DNA of 64,000 nucleotides, from assembly GCA_023435565.1 (NCBI GenBank), contig JAEYRN010000044.1, forward strand, positions 1 to 64,000, given 5' to 3'. This document shows positions 42,141 through 50,646 of the stretch, one piece after another (within the stretch, counting starts at the first letter, position 1; each line of letters opens with the position of its first letter). Both the position numbers and the translations under genes were made by a program. The notes under the pieces are model-generated. The model saw only the letters and a program-made list of their open reading frames with translations. It did not search any database and was not told where the DNA came from. The DNA is from Bacillota bacterium. Its GTDB lineage: Bacteria; Bacillota; UBA4882; UBA8346.

Positions 42141-43975
42141 ATCAGACAATTTTAATGTTGCTGATTATTATACCGGCAGTTTTGGGATTATTGTTTTTGA
42201 CGGTTCGGCCAAAGTTCAAATATTTTCAAGAGAGTATCGGCTTGGTAATCTCTGCTTATCTAATATACCTAGTAATCGGCCTTTGGGGTCGAAATGTTTC
42301 AGTAAACATTCCTTGGGCAGGTTTTGGGATTAATCTTCAATTTCGATATTATGCTTTTAGCCAATTTGTTGCGGCTGCAATCGCTGGAATAACCTTTTTA
42401 ATCACCTTATTCTCCATAAAATTCATGGAAGAGCACCCCCGTAAGCATATTTTTTATGCTTTACTCTTTATTTCCGAGGCTATGGCGATGGGGGCCGTTC
42501 TAGCAAATAATTTGGTAGTGATGCTCTTTTTTTGGGAGAGTATCTTAATCACTCTGTTTCTAATGATCAATCTTGGGAATGAGAGCGCCTATCAAACCGG
42601 GTTAAAAGCATTCATAATCGTAGGTTTGTCCGATCTATGTCTAATGTTGGGGATAGCTATTGTTGGAGTTCAAGCTAAGACTCTGGTTATGTCGTATATT
42701 CATCTTAGTACCACTGGAATTAACGGATTAGCTTTTTTATTGATGTTCATCGGTGCTATGGCAAAAGCTGGGGCAATACCCTTTCATACTTGGATTCCGG
42801 ATGCGGCTAATGACGCACCGTTGCCGTTCATGGCTTTGATGCCCGGTGCTTTAGAGAAATTGTTAGGGATTTATTTAGTAGTCCGAATTTCATTGGATTT
42901 TTTTACTTTAACTGAGGAAATGAAAATTGTTATAATGACAATAGGAGCCCTTTCTATTCTCATTGCCGTAATGATGGCTTTGATCCAAAAAGATTTTAAA
43001 AGACTCCTTTCTTATCATGCCGTAAGTCAAGTGGGTTACATGCTTCTGGGAATCGGGACTGGGACCGCAATTGGCGCGGTAGGCGGCGTATTTCATATGA
43101 TTAATAATGTTATTTATAAATCCGGTCTTTTTTTGGTCAGTGGTTCAATCGAAAAGCAGACTGGGACTACTGATTTAAAACAGTTAGGCGGTTTGCACCG
43201 TCGAATGCCGGTCACTTTTTGGTGTTTCACCATTACTGCTTGTTCGATATCCGGTGTCCCACCTTTTAATGGTTTTATTTCTAAGGAATTAATAATGGAA
43301 GGGGCCTTAAAATCAGGTTACAATATCTTTTTTGCGGCAGCTGCTTTGGGAGCGGTCTTTACAGCCTCCTCCTTTTTAAAGTTGGGACATGCTGTCTTTT
43401 TTGGGAAAACCCCTGTTGAATTGAGAAAAGTCTCAGACTCCCATTGGTCACTGTTGCTTCCCTTGGGAATATTGGCCCTTGGTTGTGTTTTATTCGGAGT
43501 TTGGTATCAATTTCCTTTAGATTATCTATTGAAACCAGCTCTCACTTTTAGTTTGTTTCCTAAGATTAACACGGTCCATTTTACTTTTGGATTATCCGAA
43601 TTACTATGGGTCACGATTCTAATTTTAGGCATCGCTTTCTTCAATCACTTGCTTGGATTCAAATTAAGCGGTAGCGGATTGGGAGCTTCCGAACATATTC
43701 ATCAAGCCATAGGTTTTAGACAATTATATGATCTGGCCGAAGCCCGAGTTTTTGATATTTATGTTCAAGGGAAAAAAGCCGGTAAATACTTAACAAAGGG
43801 CTTATTCATGACGGACCGGGCAGTTGATTGGTTTTACCAGACTTTCATCCCATGGGTAACTTGGTTATTTACTTCCCTTCGCCAGCTTCATAATGGTTTA
43901 TTTTCAAGTTATTTAGCTTGGTCATTGGGTGGTTTGCTTTTCATCTTAACTTATTTGGCATGGTTTTTGAAATAG
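42137..43975 (+). CDS. Hydrogenase/complex I antiporter-like membrane subunit (NuoL-type)
   Basis: 612 residues, the largest of the three antiporter-like subunits. Channel residues are a Glu in LFFWESILITLF, a Lys in MAKAGAIPFHTW and a Lys in PGALEKLLGIYL. After about residue 510 an amphipathic extension (RQLYDLAEARVFDIY...) and a last membrane helix resemble the lateral arm of NuoL. Coupled to the preceding gene by ATGA. A 121-bp spacer with GAGGCGTGAG-type repeats separates it from the next gene. Confidence 0.92.
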   Translation: MNQTILMLLIIIPAVLGLLFLTVRPKFKYFQESIGLVISAYLIYLVIGLWGRNVSVNIPWAGFGINLQFRYYAFSQFVAAAIAGITFLITLFSIKFMEEHPRKHIFYALLFISEAMAMGAVLANNLVVMLFFWESILITLFLMINLGNESAYQTGLKAFIIVGLSDLCLMLGIAIVGVQAKTLVMSYIHLSTTGINGLAFLLMFIGAMAKAGAIPFHTWIPDAANDAPLPFMALMPGALEKLLGIYLVVRISLDFFTLTEEMKIVIMTIGALSILIAVMMALIQKDFKRLLSYHAVSQVGYMLLGIGTGTAIGAVGGVFHMINNVIYKSGLFLVSGSIEKQTGTTDLKQLGGLHRRMPVTFWCFTITACSISGVPPFNGFISKELIMEGALKSGYNIFFAAAALGAVFTASSFLKLGHAVFFGKTPVELRKVSDSHWSLLLPLGILALGCVLFGVWYQFPLDYLLKPALTFSLFPKINTVHFTFGLSELLWVTILILGIAFFNHLLGFKLSGSGLGASEHIHQAIGFRQLYDLAEARVFDIYVQGKKAGKYLTKGLFMTDRAVDWFYQTFIPWVTWLFTSLRQLHNGLFSSYLAWSLGGLLFILTYLAWFLK

Positions 43976-44096
43976 AGTTGAGGCGTGAGGTATGAGGCAT
44001 GAGGCGTGAGTGATATTTGTCGCCTTAAAAGCCTAAGATTTTATTTGCGCCACTTACCTTTCAGCTGATGCCTAGAGAAAGTGGGAGGGTTTTGCC

Positions 44097-45524
44097 GTGG
44101 TTTTAGCATTTATTTTTATTCCGTTATTCGGGGCGGCGATAATGCCGATTATGCGTAAATTTTGGGTAAAAGGTTCAACCCTAATAACCATCGCAGTTAC
44201 TCTTTTTATGTTGGTAGGCTCATTTTTAAATATTCTTCGAGAAGTTGCATCCAAAAGTAGTATTAGCTTTAATCAAATGTTGCTGGGCGAAAAATTTATG
44301 CTTTCGATTGACGGTTTGTCGGCTGTAGTATTAATGGTGATTGCTTTAGTAACTTTAGCTACAATTGTTTTTTCAGCAGGCGTTCCAATAGGTCGCCGTT
44401 CAGGGTTTAATGCTTTAGTATTACTGGCAGTAACAGGTATGAATGGTTTGGCTATGGCTACTGATATCTTTTCGATGTATGTTTTCATCGAAATAGTATC
44501 AATCAGTTCGTTTATTTTAATCGTATATAATATGGATGAAATCGGGAATGAAGGTTCTTTTAAATATATGGTTTTATCGGCAGTGGCTACAGTCTTTTTA
44601 TTGGTTGGAATTGCAACTTTATTTGCAATTACCGGAGATGTTTCTTTTCGTGGATTAGCGGCCGGATTAAAGTCTAACGCACCTTTGGCCCAGTTTGGTT
44701 TAGGTTTTATCTTGTTTGCTTTAGCCTTAAAAGCCGGATTAATGCCGTTTCACGGTTGGCTCCCTGACGCTTATACAGCAGCTCCGGCATCAGTTTCAAT
44801 TTTATTGGCCGGGATTATTACTAAGGTTGCCGGTGTATATACTTTGATGCGAATTATCATTGCTGTTTTTGGATTTTCACATTCTTTTTCCAGCCTCATA
44901 ATGATTTTAGGCTCGATCTCTATGACCCTGGCTGCCTTTATGGCAATCGGGCAGAAAGACTTCAAACGGATGCTCGCTTTTTCAAGTATTAGTCAAGTGG
45001 GTTACATTTTAATGAGTTTTGCTACCGGTACCAATATTGGGTTGATTGGAGCCGTGTTTCATTTTTTTAACCATGCTGTGTTTAAATCCTTACTTTTCTT
45101 AAATGCCGGGGCAGTCGAAACGGCAACCGGTGTTAGAAAACTGGATGATTTAGGTGGATTAGCAGGAAAAATGCCAATTACCGGAATTACTTCAATAATT
45201 GGGTTTCTTTCGGCAGCTGGGATTCCACCGCTCTCTGGCTTTTGGAGTAAATTATTCATTGTTATAGCTTTATGGTCATCCGGTTATCGATTTTATGCCA
45301 TACTTGCTGTTTTTACCAGTGTGGTCACATTGGCTTACCTTCTTTACTTGCAAAGACAGGTCTTTTTTGGAAAAGTCCGTGATGGTTTGGAAGGCGTCAA
45401 AGAAGTATCGCCTCTCCAATATGGACCTGCCATTTTTATGGCATTACTTGCAATCGCCGGTGGAGTGTTTTATCCGGTAGTAATTCGTACTCTTAATTCA
45501 CTTTCAAGCTTACTTATAAAATAA
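44097..45524 (+). CDS. Hydrogenase/complex I antiporter-like membrane subunit (NuoM/MrpD-type), third
   Basis: 475 residues, about 14 helices; GTG start with GGGAGG 9 bp upstream. The key residues recur: a Glu in MYVFIEIVSIS, a Lys in ALKAGLMPFHGWLPDAY and a Lys in AGIITKVAGVY. Together with the two preceding genes it gives three antiporter-like modules, matching NuoL, NuoM and NuoN in number. The MrpD/HyfF/NuoM choice cannot be made by eye. Confidence 0.92.
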   Translation: MVLAFIFIPLFGAAIMPIMRKFWVKGSTLITIAVTLFMLVGSFLNILREVASKSSISFNQMLLGEKFMLSIDGLSAVVLMVIALVTLATIVFSAGVPIGRRSGFNALVLLAVTGMNGLAMATDIFSMYVFIEIVSISSFILIVYNMDEIGNEGSFKYMVLSAVATVFLLVGIATLFAITGDVSFRGLAAGLKSNAPLAQFGLGFILFALALKAGLMPFHGWLPDAYTAAPASVSILLAGIITKVAGVYTLMRIIIAVFGFSHSFSSLIMILGSISMTLAAFMAIGQKDFKRMLAFSSISQVGYILMSFATGTNIGLIGAVFHFFNHAVFKSLLFLNAGAVETATGVRKLDDLGGLAGKMPITGITSIIGFLSAAGIPPLSGFWSKLFIVIALWSSGYRFYAILAVFTSVVTLAYLLYLQRQVFFGKVRDGLEGVKEVSPLQYGPAIFMALLAIAGGVFYPVVIRTLNSLSSLLIK

Positions 45525-45537
45525 TGGAGGTAATTTG

Positions 45538-46038
45538 ATGGAACTCCATCTTTTTATTTTGATCGGACTTTTGTTAACACCGGCGATAATAGCCGCCTTT
45601 GCAATGGATTTATTACGGGCGGCAATTGCATTGTTAGTATCTAGCTTGGGATTGGCTTTGATTATGTTTAATCTGGGGGCTCCACTTGCAGGTTCATTTG
45701 AACTTTCAGTAGGGGCTGGATTAATTACGGTGCTATTTGTGAATGCAATTAGTCTTACTAGGTTAATTACAGAGGAAGAACGTTTGGAGCGGGCCAAAGA
45801 TCATTATCATCGTTTTATGCCCTTACCAGTTTTGGCAATCATAATTGGTTTGGTGATGTTTTGGTATCAAGATTTCTGGGCCTCAGGGATTTCATTTGTT
45901 AAATATTCCGAAACTCATACCGTTGGGGAAATTTTATGGCAGTCCCGAGGCCTTGACTTAATTGGCCAAATAGTAATCCTATTGGTAGGAGTCTATGGGG
46001 TCGCAATCCTGTTTAGACGGGGGAAGCAAGATGTTTAA
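45538..46038 (+). CDS. NuoJ-like membrane subunit
   Basis: 166 residues from the ATG at 45538 (GGAGG 7 bp upstream). Five hydrophobic segments; LLRAAIALLVSSLGLALIMF and a glycine-rich VGAGLITVLFVNAISL resemble helices 2-3 of NuoJ, and LIGQIVILLVGVYGVAILF the C-terminal helix. An MbhD/MrpB-type reading is possible, as those families are related. It overlaps the K-like gene by 8 bp. Confidence 0.75.
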   Translation: MELHLFILIGLLLTPAIIAAFAMDLLRAAIALLVSSLGLALIMFNLGAPLAGSFELSVGAGLITVLFVNAISLTRLITEEERLERAKDHYHRFMPLPVLAIIIGLVMFWYQDFWASGISFVKYSETHTVGEILWQSRGLDLIGQIVILLVGVYGVAILFRRGKQDV

Positions 46039-46339
46039 TTTATTTGTTATCGATTGGATCGCAGTGGCTATATTGTTTTGCATTGGGTTATATACGATGG
46101 TTGTTGCAAAAAACATGTTGAGAATCCTAATTGGTTTCGAGATTATGGCCAAAGGAGTGACCTTAGCTTTAATAACCGCCGGTAGTGTTAATGGGAAAAT
46201 AGCTTTTAGTCAGGCTTTGGCGATTACGGTTATTGTTATAGAAGTCGTTTTTATTGCCATTGCATTAGCTATAGTAATGATTACTCAAAAGAACAAAAGA
46301 TCACTGGATGTACGAAAACTCACCAACCTCAAGGGGTGA
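46031..46339 (+). CDS. NuoK/MrpC-like membrane subunit
   Basis: 102 residues from the ATG at 46031; the longer in-frame start at 45995 lies within the previous gene. Three helices, with IGFEIMAKGVTLALI carrying the conserved Glu of NuoK helix 2 and a second acidic residue in VIVIEVVFIAIALAI. It is part of the central proton path (E-channel) in complex I and is equivalent to HyfE/MbhG-type subunits in hydrogenases. Confidence 0.88.
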   Translation: MFNLFVIDWIAVAILFCIGLYTMVVAKNMLRILIGFEIMAKGVTLALITAGSVNGKIAFSQALAITVIVIEVVFIAIALAIVMITQKNKRSLDVRKLTNLKG

Positions 46340-46344
46340 TTTGA

Positions 46345-46674
46345 ATGAACGGAGTGGAATATATAGTTTTTCCACCGGTAGCTTTTATGATATTTTTAGC
46401 TGTCGGCAGTTTGATTTATCTATCCGGCTCTTGGTTAGCTGCTAAGGGTAAAAAAAGCGGTGGAAAGAAGACTCAGTATGCATGTGGCGAAGATGTGCCC
46501 GCACAAAGAGTGCAGCCTGATTACAGCGCATTTTTCCCATTCGCCTTGTTTTTTTCTATTATTCATGTAACTGCCTTAATCATGGCGACGCTTCCTTCCG
46601 GAAACATCGCTTTAATGGGGATTTTGTATTTGGCGGGAGTAGCAATTTCACTTTTTACGTTGATGTCGAGGTGA
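46345..46674 (+). CDS. NuoA-like membrane subunit
   Basis: 109 residues, three helices (about 8-28, 57-77, 83-105). After a Lys-rich loop the sequence KTQYACGEDVPAQRV parallels the conserved YECG loop of NuoA/ND3, and helix 2 follows at the same distance (FPFALFFSIIHVTALIM). The conserved NuoA FDVE acidic motif is not obvious; IHVTAL stands in its place. A NuoA-like subunit is unusual for a [NiFe] hydrogenase, so this is the least secure but most interesting assignment in the operon. Confidence 0.65.
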   Translation: MNGVEYIVFPPVAFMIFLAVGSLIYLSGSWLAAKGKKSGGKKTQYACGEDVPAQRVQPDYSAFFPFALFFSIIHVTALIMATLPSGNIALMGILYLAGVAISLFTLMSR

Positions 46675-46681
46675 AGAACGA

Positions 46682-47164
46682 ATGATTGAAAAGATTATAA
46701 GATGGGCTCGGGTGAAATCGCCTTGGATTTTACATTTTAATACCGGAGCTTGCAATGCTTGTGATATTGAGATAGTTGCCGCATTAACACCTAAGTTTGA
46801 TTTGGAGCGGTTTGGAGCACAGTTAAAAGGAACACCGCGCCATGCGGATATAATTCTTTGTTCCGGTCCGGTAACAAGGCAGATTAAGGATCGTTTAATG
46901 CGAATTTACGAGCAGACTCCCGAACCTAAATTTATCGTTGCAGTTGGCTCTTGCGCCTGTTCCGGCGGAGTATTCGACGGTTGTTATAGTGTGATGGGAG
47001 GAATAGATTCTACAATTCCCGTTGCTGCATATATTCCGGGTTGTCCGGTTCGACCGGAAGCCATTATTGATGGTGTCGTCAAATTATTGGAACGGGTTGA
47101 TAGCCCAAAACTTTTTGAAACTGCCGACGAACAAGTTGCGGCAAACGGGGGTGACCTTATTTGA
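46682..47164 (+). CDS. [NiFe] hydrogenase small subunit (NuoB-like)
   Basis: 160 residues. Ligands for the proximal [4Fe-4S] cluster are C24 and C27 (TGACNACD), C91 (VAVGSCACSGG) and C121 (YIPGCPVRPE), the arrangement of group 4 hydrogenase small subunits such as EchC, HycG or MbhJ, where NuoB has a CC pair. It passes electrons between the ferredoxin-like subunit and the NiFe site. It overlaps the next gene by 4 bp. Confidence 0.92.
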   Translation: MIEKIIRWARVKSPWILHFNTGACNACDIEIVAALTPKFDLERFGAQLKGTPRHADIILCSGPVTRQIKDRLMRIYEQTPEPKFIVAVGSCACSGGVFDGCYSVMGGIDSTIPVAAYIPGCPVRPEAIIDGVVKLLERVDSPKLFETADEQVAANGGDLI

Positions 47165-47631
47165 ACGAACAGAAAGTGGCAAACTGGATCACTGAACGTT
47201 TGGATGCCCAAAATGTTAAAGTACCTCGTGACCGTCGAGTATTTGCTGAAATTTCCGCTTCGAAACTGGTGGAATCTGTTCGGACCATAAAGGAAGCTGG
47301 AATGATTAATATTGGCGCTATTACCGGATTGGATCTAAGCGATCGGTTTGAGGTTATTTACCATTTATACAATAACGATGGTACTATGTTAAACCTTAAA
47401 ATATTTATACCCAGGGAAAACCCAAGAATATCAAGTATAACCGATGTTTTTCCCGGCGTATTCCTGTATGAACGGGAATTAATTGATCTTTTCGGGATTA
47501 TGGTGGAAGGCATTCCTGAGGGTCGGAGATATCCCCTTCCCGATAATTGGCCGGATGGAGAATATCCGTTACGCAAAGATTGGAAAGGGCTTCCCGCTGA
47601 TAAGGAGGTGACCGGTGATGGCGCCAATTAA
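47161..47631 (+). CDS. NuoC-like hydrogenase subunit
   Basis: 156 residues with the NuoC signature DVFPGVFLYERELIDLFGIM, then RRYPLPDNWPDGEYPLRKDW. It is a separate gene, not fused to the D subunit as in HycE. The TTG start overlaps the small-subunit stop. It is a peripheral-arm scaffold subunit that packs on the catalytic subunit. Confidence 0.9.
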   Translation: MNEQKVANWITERLDAQNVKVPRDRRVFAEISASKLVESVRTIKEAGMINIGAITGLDLSDRFEVIYHLYNNDGTMLNLKIFIPRENPRISSITDVFPGVFLYERELIDLFGIMVEGIPEGRRYPLPDNWPDGEYPLRKDWKGLPADKEVTGDGAN

Positions 47632-48820
47632 AATTCCTTTTGGTCCGCAACATCCGGCACTTAAAGAACCGGAAAGCTTTAACCTTGTTTTGGAAGGCGA
47701 GCAAATTATCGACACCGAAGTTAAGTTGGGCTATAATCACCGCGGAATCGAGAAAGCTTGTGAAAGCAGAAATATTACGCAATGTATTTATTTAATTGAA
47801 CGAATTTGTGGTATTTGTTCCCATTCCCATTCCACAACCTTTGTACAAGCGGTTGAGGAAATAGCCGGAATAGAAGCGCCCCTTAGGGCTCAATACATCA
47901 GAACAATTATTGCCGAATTGGAGAGAATTCACAGTCATTTGCTTTGGTTGGGAGTCGCTGCGCACGAGGTGGGATTTGATACTTTATTTATGTATTCCTG
48001 GCGTGATCGGGAAGTTGTTATGGATTTATTAGCATTGATCACTGGAAATCGAGTCAACTATGGAATGAATACTGTGGGCGGTGTGCGGAGAGACATTGGC
48101 TCCGATCAGGCGCGACAGGCTTTGGATAGTATTAAAATACTAATGGAACGGACCGATTATTATCTTAAAGTTGCTATCAATGAATCAACCTTTAAAGCCA
48201 GGTTATCCGGGGTTGGTAAATTACCAAAAGAGACCGCTTTAAAATTAGGAGCGGTTGGACCAACAGCTCGGGCATCCGGTATTCCCCGTGATATCAGGAA
48301 AGATGATCCATATGCGGCTTATGATAAAGTCGCGTTTAAAGTAATCACCGACGAACATGCCGATGTTTTCGGCCGAACGGTGGTCCGGGTTTACGAGTTA
48401 TTAGAAAGTTATCGCATGATCCGCCAGTTAATTGAGGAACTTCCCAGCGGTCCGATTGTAGTGAAGGCACCGCGAAAGATTCCTGCCGGAGAAGCGGTTT
48501 CACGATATGAAGCCCCCCGAGGCGAAGATATTCATTATGTGCGGACAAATGGTTCGGAGATTCCGGAACGGGTTAAAGTCAGGGCGCCGACTCTAGCAAA
48601 TTTGGCATCAATCCGAGAGATGGCAAAGGGAGGTTATTTGGCTGACTTTCCAATTATTATTGCAGCCATTGACCCTTGTTTTTCTTGTGCTGATCGAATG
48701 ATTCGAATTTCGGGGGATCGCCGAGGCGAGCTCTGGAATTGGGAACAGCTTCAAAATTATAGTATTAATTGGTATAAACAACGTGGAATTGATTTTAAGC
48801 AAGCTTTGGTGGTGAAGTAA
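47618..48820 (+). CDS. [NiFe] hydrogenase large subunit (NuoD-like, group 4)
   Basis: 400 residues from the ATG at 47618 (AGGAGGTG upstream). Both nickel-ligand pairs are intact: C64/C67 in ERICGICSHSH and C354/C357 in DPCFSCADRM. These are lost in true NuoD, so the protein should carry a NiFe(CN)2CO centre and make or oxidise H2. The 43-residue tail after DPCFSC is the type removed by HycI-like proteases (cleavage expected near ADR/M), and a protease gene closes the operon. Confidence 0.95.
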   Translation: MAPIKIPFGPQHPALKEPESFNLVLEGEQIIDTEVKLGYNHRGIEKACESRNITQCIYLIERICGICSHSHSTTFVQAVEEIAGIEAPLRAQYIRTIIAELERIHSHLLWLGVAAHEVGFDTLFMYSWRDREVVMDLLALITGNRVNYGMNTVGGVRRDIGSDQARQALDSIKILMERTDYYLKVAINESTFKARLSGVGKLPKETALKLGAVGPTARASGIPRDIRKDDPYAAYDKVAFKVITDEHADVFGRTVVRVYELLESYRMIRQLIEELPSGPIVVKAPRKIPAGEAVSRYEAPRGEDIHYVRTNGSEIPERVKVRAPTLANLASIREMAKGGYLADFPIIIAAIDPCFSCADRMIRISGDRRGELWNWEQLQNYSINWYKQRGIDFKQALVVK

Positions 48821-49764
48821 TGGAACTCGTCTTAAGATTAGGATATATGTTATTTTTTCCGGGCTTTTTATTTCTATTTTTTTACGGGATGGCTTGTGAA
48901 TGGGTGGATCGTAAGCTTTACGCTCGGTTTCAAAACCGGGTTGGGCCTCCTTGGTTCCAGCCCCTTGCCGATTTCCTTAAATTATTAACCAAAGAAGAAA
49001 TAATTCCGGAAGCAGCCAATCAAATGATGTTTAGGGCATTACCGGTAGTGGCTATGGCAGCGGTATTGACTTCGTTTCTCTATATTCCAGTTTGGGATAT
49101 CAACGCTTTTCATTCATTTCCCGCCGACTTGGTAGTCGTCTTTTACCTTCTGACCATTCCTACTCTAGCATTCTTCTTGGCTGGTTGGAATTCTACTTCG
49201 CTTTTTGCGGCATTAGGTTCTCTTCGTACACTTACTCAATTATTTGCTTATGAGGTTCCGTTGTTAATCGTATTAATGGGTCCGGCTCTACTAGCCGGTA
49301 CTTGGTCGATTAGTGAGATTAACGTTTTTTTTATAAATAACCCTAGTCTATTAACTGTTAATTTAATCGGTTTCATAGTCGCTATTGTGGCAATTCAAGG
49401 GAAATTAGAACGACTCCCTTTTGATATAGCCGAAGCGGAGACTGAGATCGTTGGAGGGCCTTTTACCGAGTTTAGCGGTCGACTACTAGCCATTATTCGT
49501 TTAGTAATCAATATTGAGATGGTGGTATTGGCTTCGTTAATCTCAGCTATTTTTCTGGGTGGATCCTTTGGGCTTGGTCCGGTATGGGGTTTCATTTTAT
49601 TTATTTTTAAAACTTTATTTATCGTCACTTTACTCGCTTTATTTAAGTCGGTGGTAGCCCGTTTACGTCTGGAACAAATGATGCGGTTTTGTTGGAAATA
49701 CCTGGCGTCGGCTGCTCTATTTCAATTATTAATTAATATTGTGGTAAAGGCGTTTTTAAATTAA
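48820..49764 (+). CDS. NuoH-like membrane subunit
   Basis: 314 residues, eight helices. Conserved loops are NRVGPPWFQPLADFLKL and the cytoplasmic stretch with LPFDIAEAETEIVGG plus FTEFSG, which docks the catalytic arm and begins the proton path. Equivalent to EchB, HycD or MbhM. The ATG overlaps the large-subunit stop by one base. Confidence 0.93.
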   Translation: MELVLRLGYMLFFPGFLFLFFYGMACEWVDRKLYARFQNRVGPPWFQPLADFLKLLTKEEIIPEAANQMMFRALPVVAMAAVLTSFLYIPVWDINAFHSFPADLVVVFYLLTIPTLAFFLAGWNSTSLFAALGSLRTLTQLFAYEVPLLIVLMGPALLAGTWSISEINVFFINNPSLLTVNLIGFIVAIVAIQGKLERLPFDIAEAETEIVGGPFTEFSGRLLAIIRLVINIEMVVLASLISAIFLGGSFGLGPVWGFILFIFKTLFIVTLLALFKSVVARLRLEQMMRFCWKYLASAALFQLLINIVVKAFLN

Positions 49765-49790
49765 AGGATTTTCAAGGAGATGTCTTTAAA

Positions 49791-50156
49791 ATGCTTGGGT
49801 TTAAAAATTTTGGTTTTAAGATGTTACCCGAGGTTATAGCAAATATGGTTAAACCTCCGGCTACCATTAAATATCCGGTAGAAAAACTTGAGACGCCTAA
49901 AGGTTTTAGGGGAAGGATTATTTTTGATTCCAAATCTTGTATTGGCTGTAAAATGTGTATGAGAGATTGTCCAGCAGCAGCCATACAGATTGAACCGACC
50001 GGAACAGAAAAAAAGTTCATATGTACTTTTTTATTGGATCGTTGCCTTTTTTGTGCCCAATGTGTTGACTCATGCCCGCGAAAAGCTTTAAACGCAACAA
50101 GCGAGTTTGAACTAACTTGTTTTGAACGGGAACAATTTAAGGATACCCAGGCATGA
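49791..50156 (+). CDS. NuoI-like 2x[4Fe-4S] ferredoxin subunit
   Basis: 121 residues with two full cluster motifs, CIGCKMCMRDCP and CLFCAQCVDSCP. AAGGAGATG lies 10 bp upstream. It should deliver electrons from soluble reduced ferredoxin to the small subunit; no NuoEFG-type NADH module is encoded, so ferredoxin is the likely donor. Equivalent to EchF, HycF or MbhN. It overlaps the protease gene by 4 bp. Confidence 0.93.
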   Translation: MLGFKNFGFKMLPEVIANMVKPPATIKYPVEKLETPKGFRGRIIFDSKSCIGCKMCMRDCPAAAIQIEPTGTEKKFICTFLLDRCLFCAQCVDSCPRKALNATSEFELTCFEREQFKDTQA

Positions 50157-50644
50157 ACAACATTACAGAACACCTTGCCTTGATAATTAAAAAATCCCCT
50201 AAAATTGCATTTTTAGGGGTTGGTTCGCCTTTACGGGGTGATGATAATGTCGGCAACCAGATAGTTGCCGCATTAGAATCAGAATTAAAGTCGAACCCAG
50301 GGCAGAAAATCCATTTCTACCAAGGCGAATCGGCTCCCGAAAATTTTACGGGAGCCATCCGTGCCTTCAGTCCGGAATATTTAATTATTTTTGATGCCGC
50401 CGAACTTGGAAAGCCTCCGGGGACTTTTTCAATAATTCCTCCGGAACAAATTGACGGTATCGGTTTCGCTTCCCATGTCTTACCTTTAAAAATTATTTGT
50501 AATTATTTAAGTTCCACTGTCGAACGGGAAATACTAATGGTGGGAATTCAACCCCATAATCTCGAATTTGGCGAATCACTTTCACCAGTTGTCACAGAGG
50601 CAATTGATAACTTTGTTACTGAATTATTGAGTTTGCTTGGATGA
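50153..50644 (+). CDS. HycI-type hydrogenase maturation protease
   Basis: 163 residues starting with an FLGVGSPLRGDDNVGNQIV motif; the Asp in GDD, an Asp in LIIFDAAELG and a His in FASHVLPL are the expected nickel-sensing residues. It removes the C-terminal tail of the large subunit after nickel insertion. Last gene of the operon, followed tail-to-tail after 2 bp by the TIGR03545-like gene. hypA-F are not in the window. Confidence 0.9.
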   Translation: MNNITEHLALIIKKSPKIAFLGVGSPLRGDDNVGNQIVAALESELKSNPGQKIHFYQGESAPENFTGAIRAFSPEYLIIFDAAELGKPPGTFSIIPPEQIDGIGFASHVLPLKIICNYLSSTVEREILMVGIQPHNLEFGESLSPVVTEAIDNFVTELLSLLG

Positions 50645-50646
50645 TT

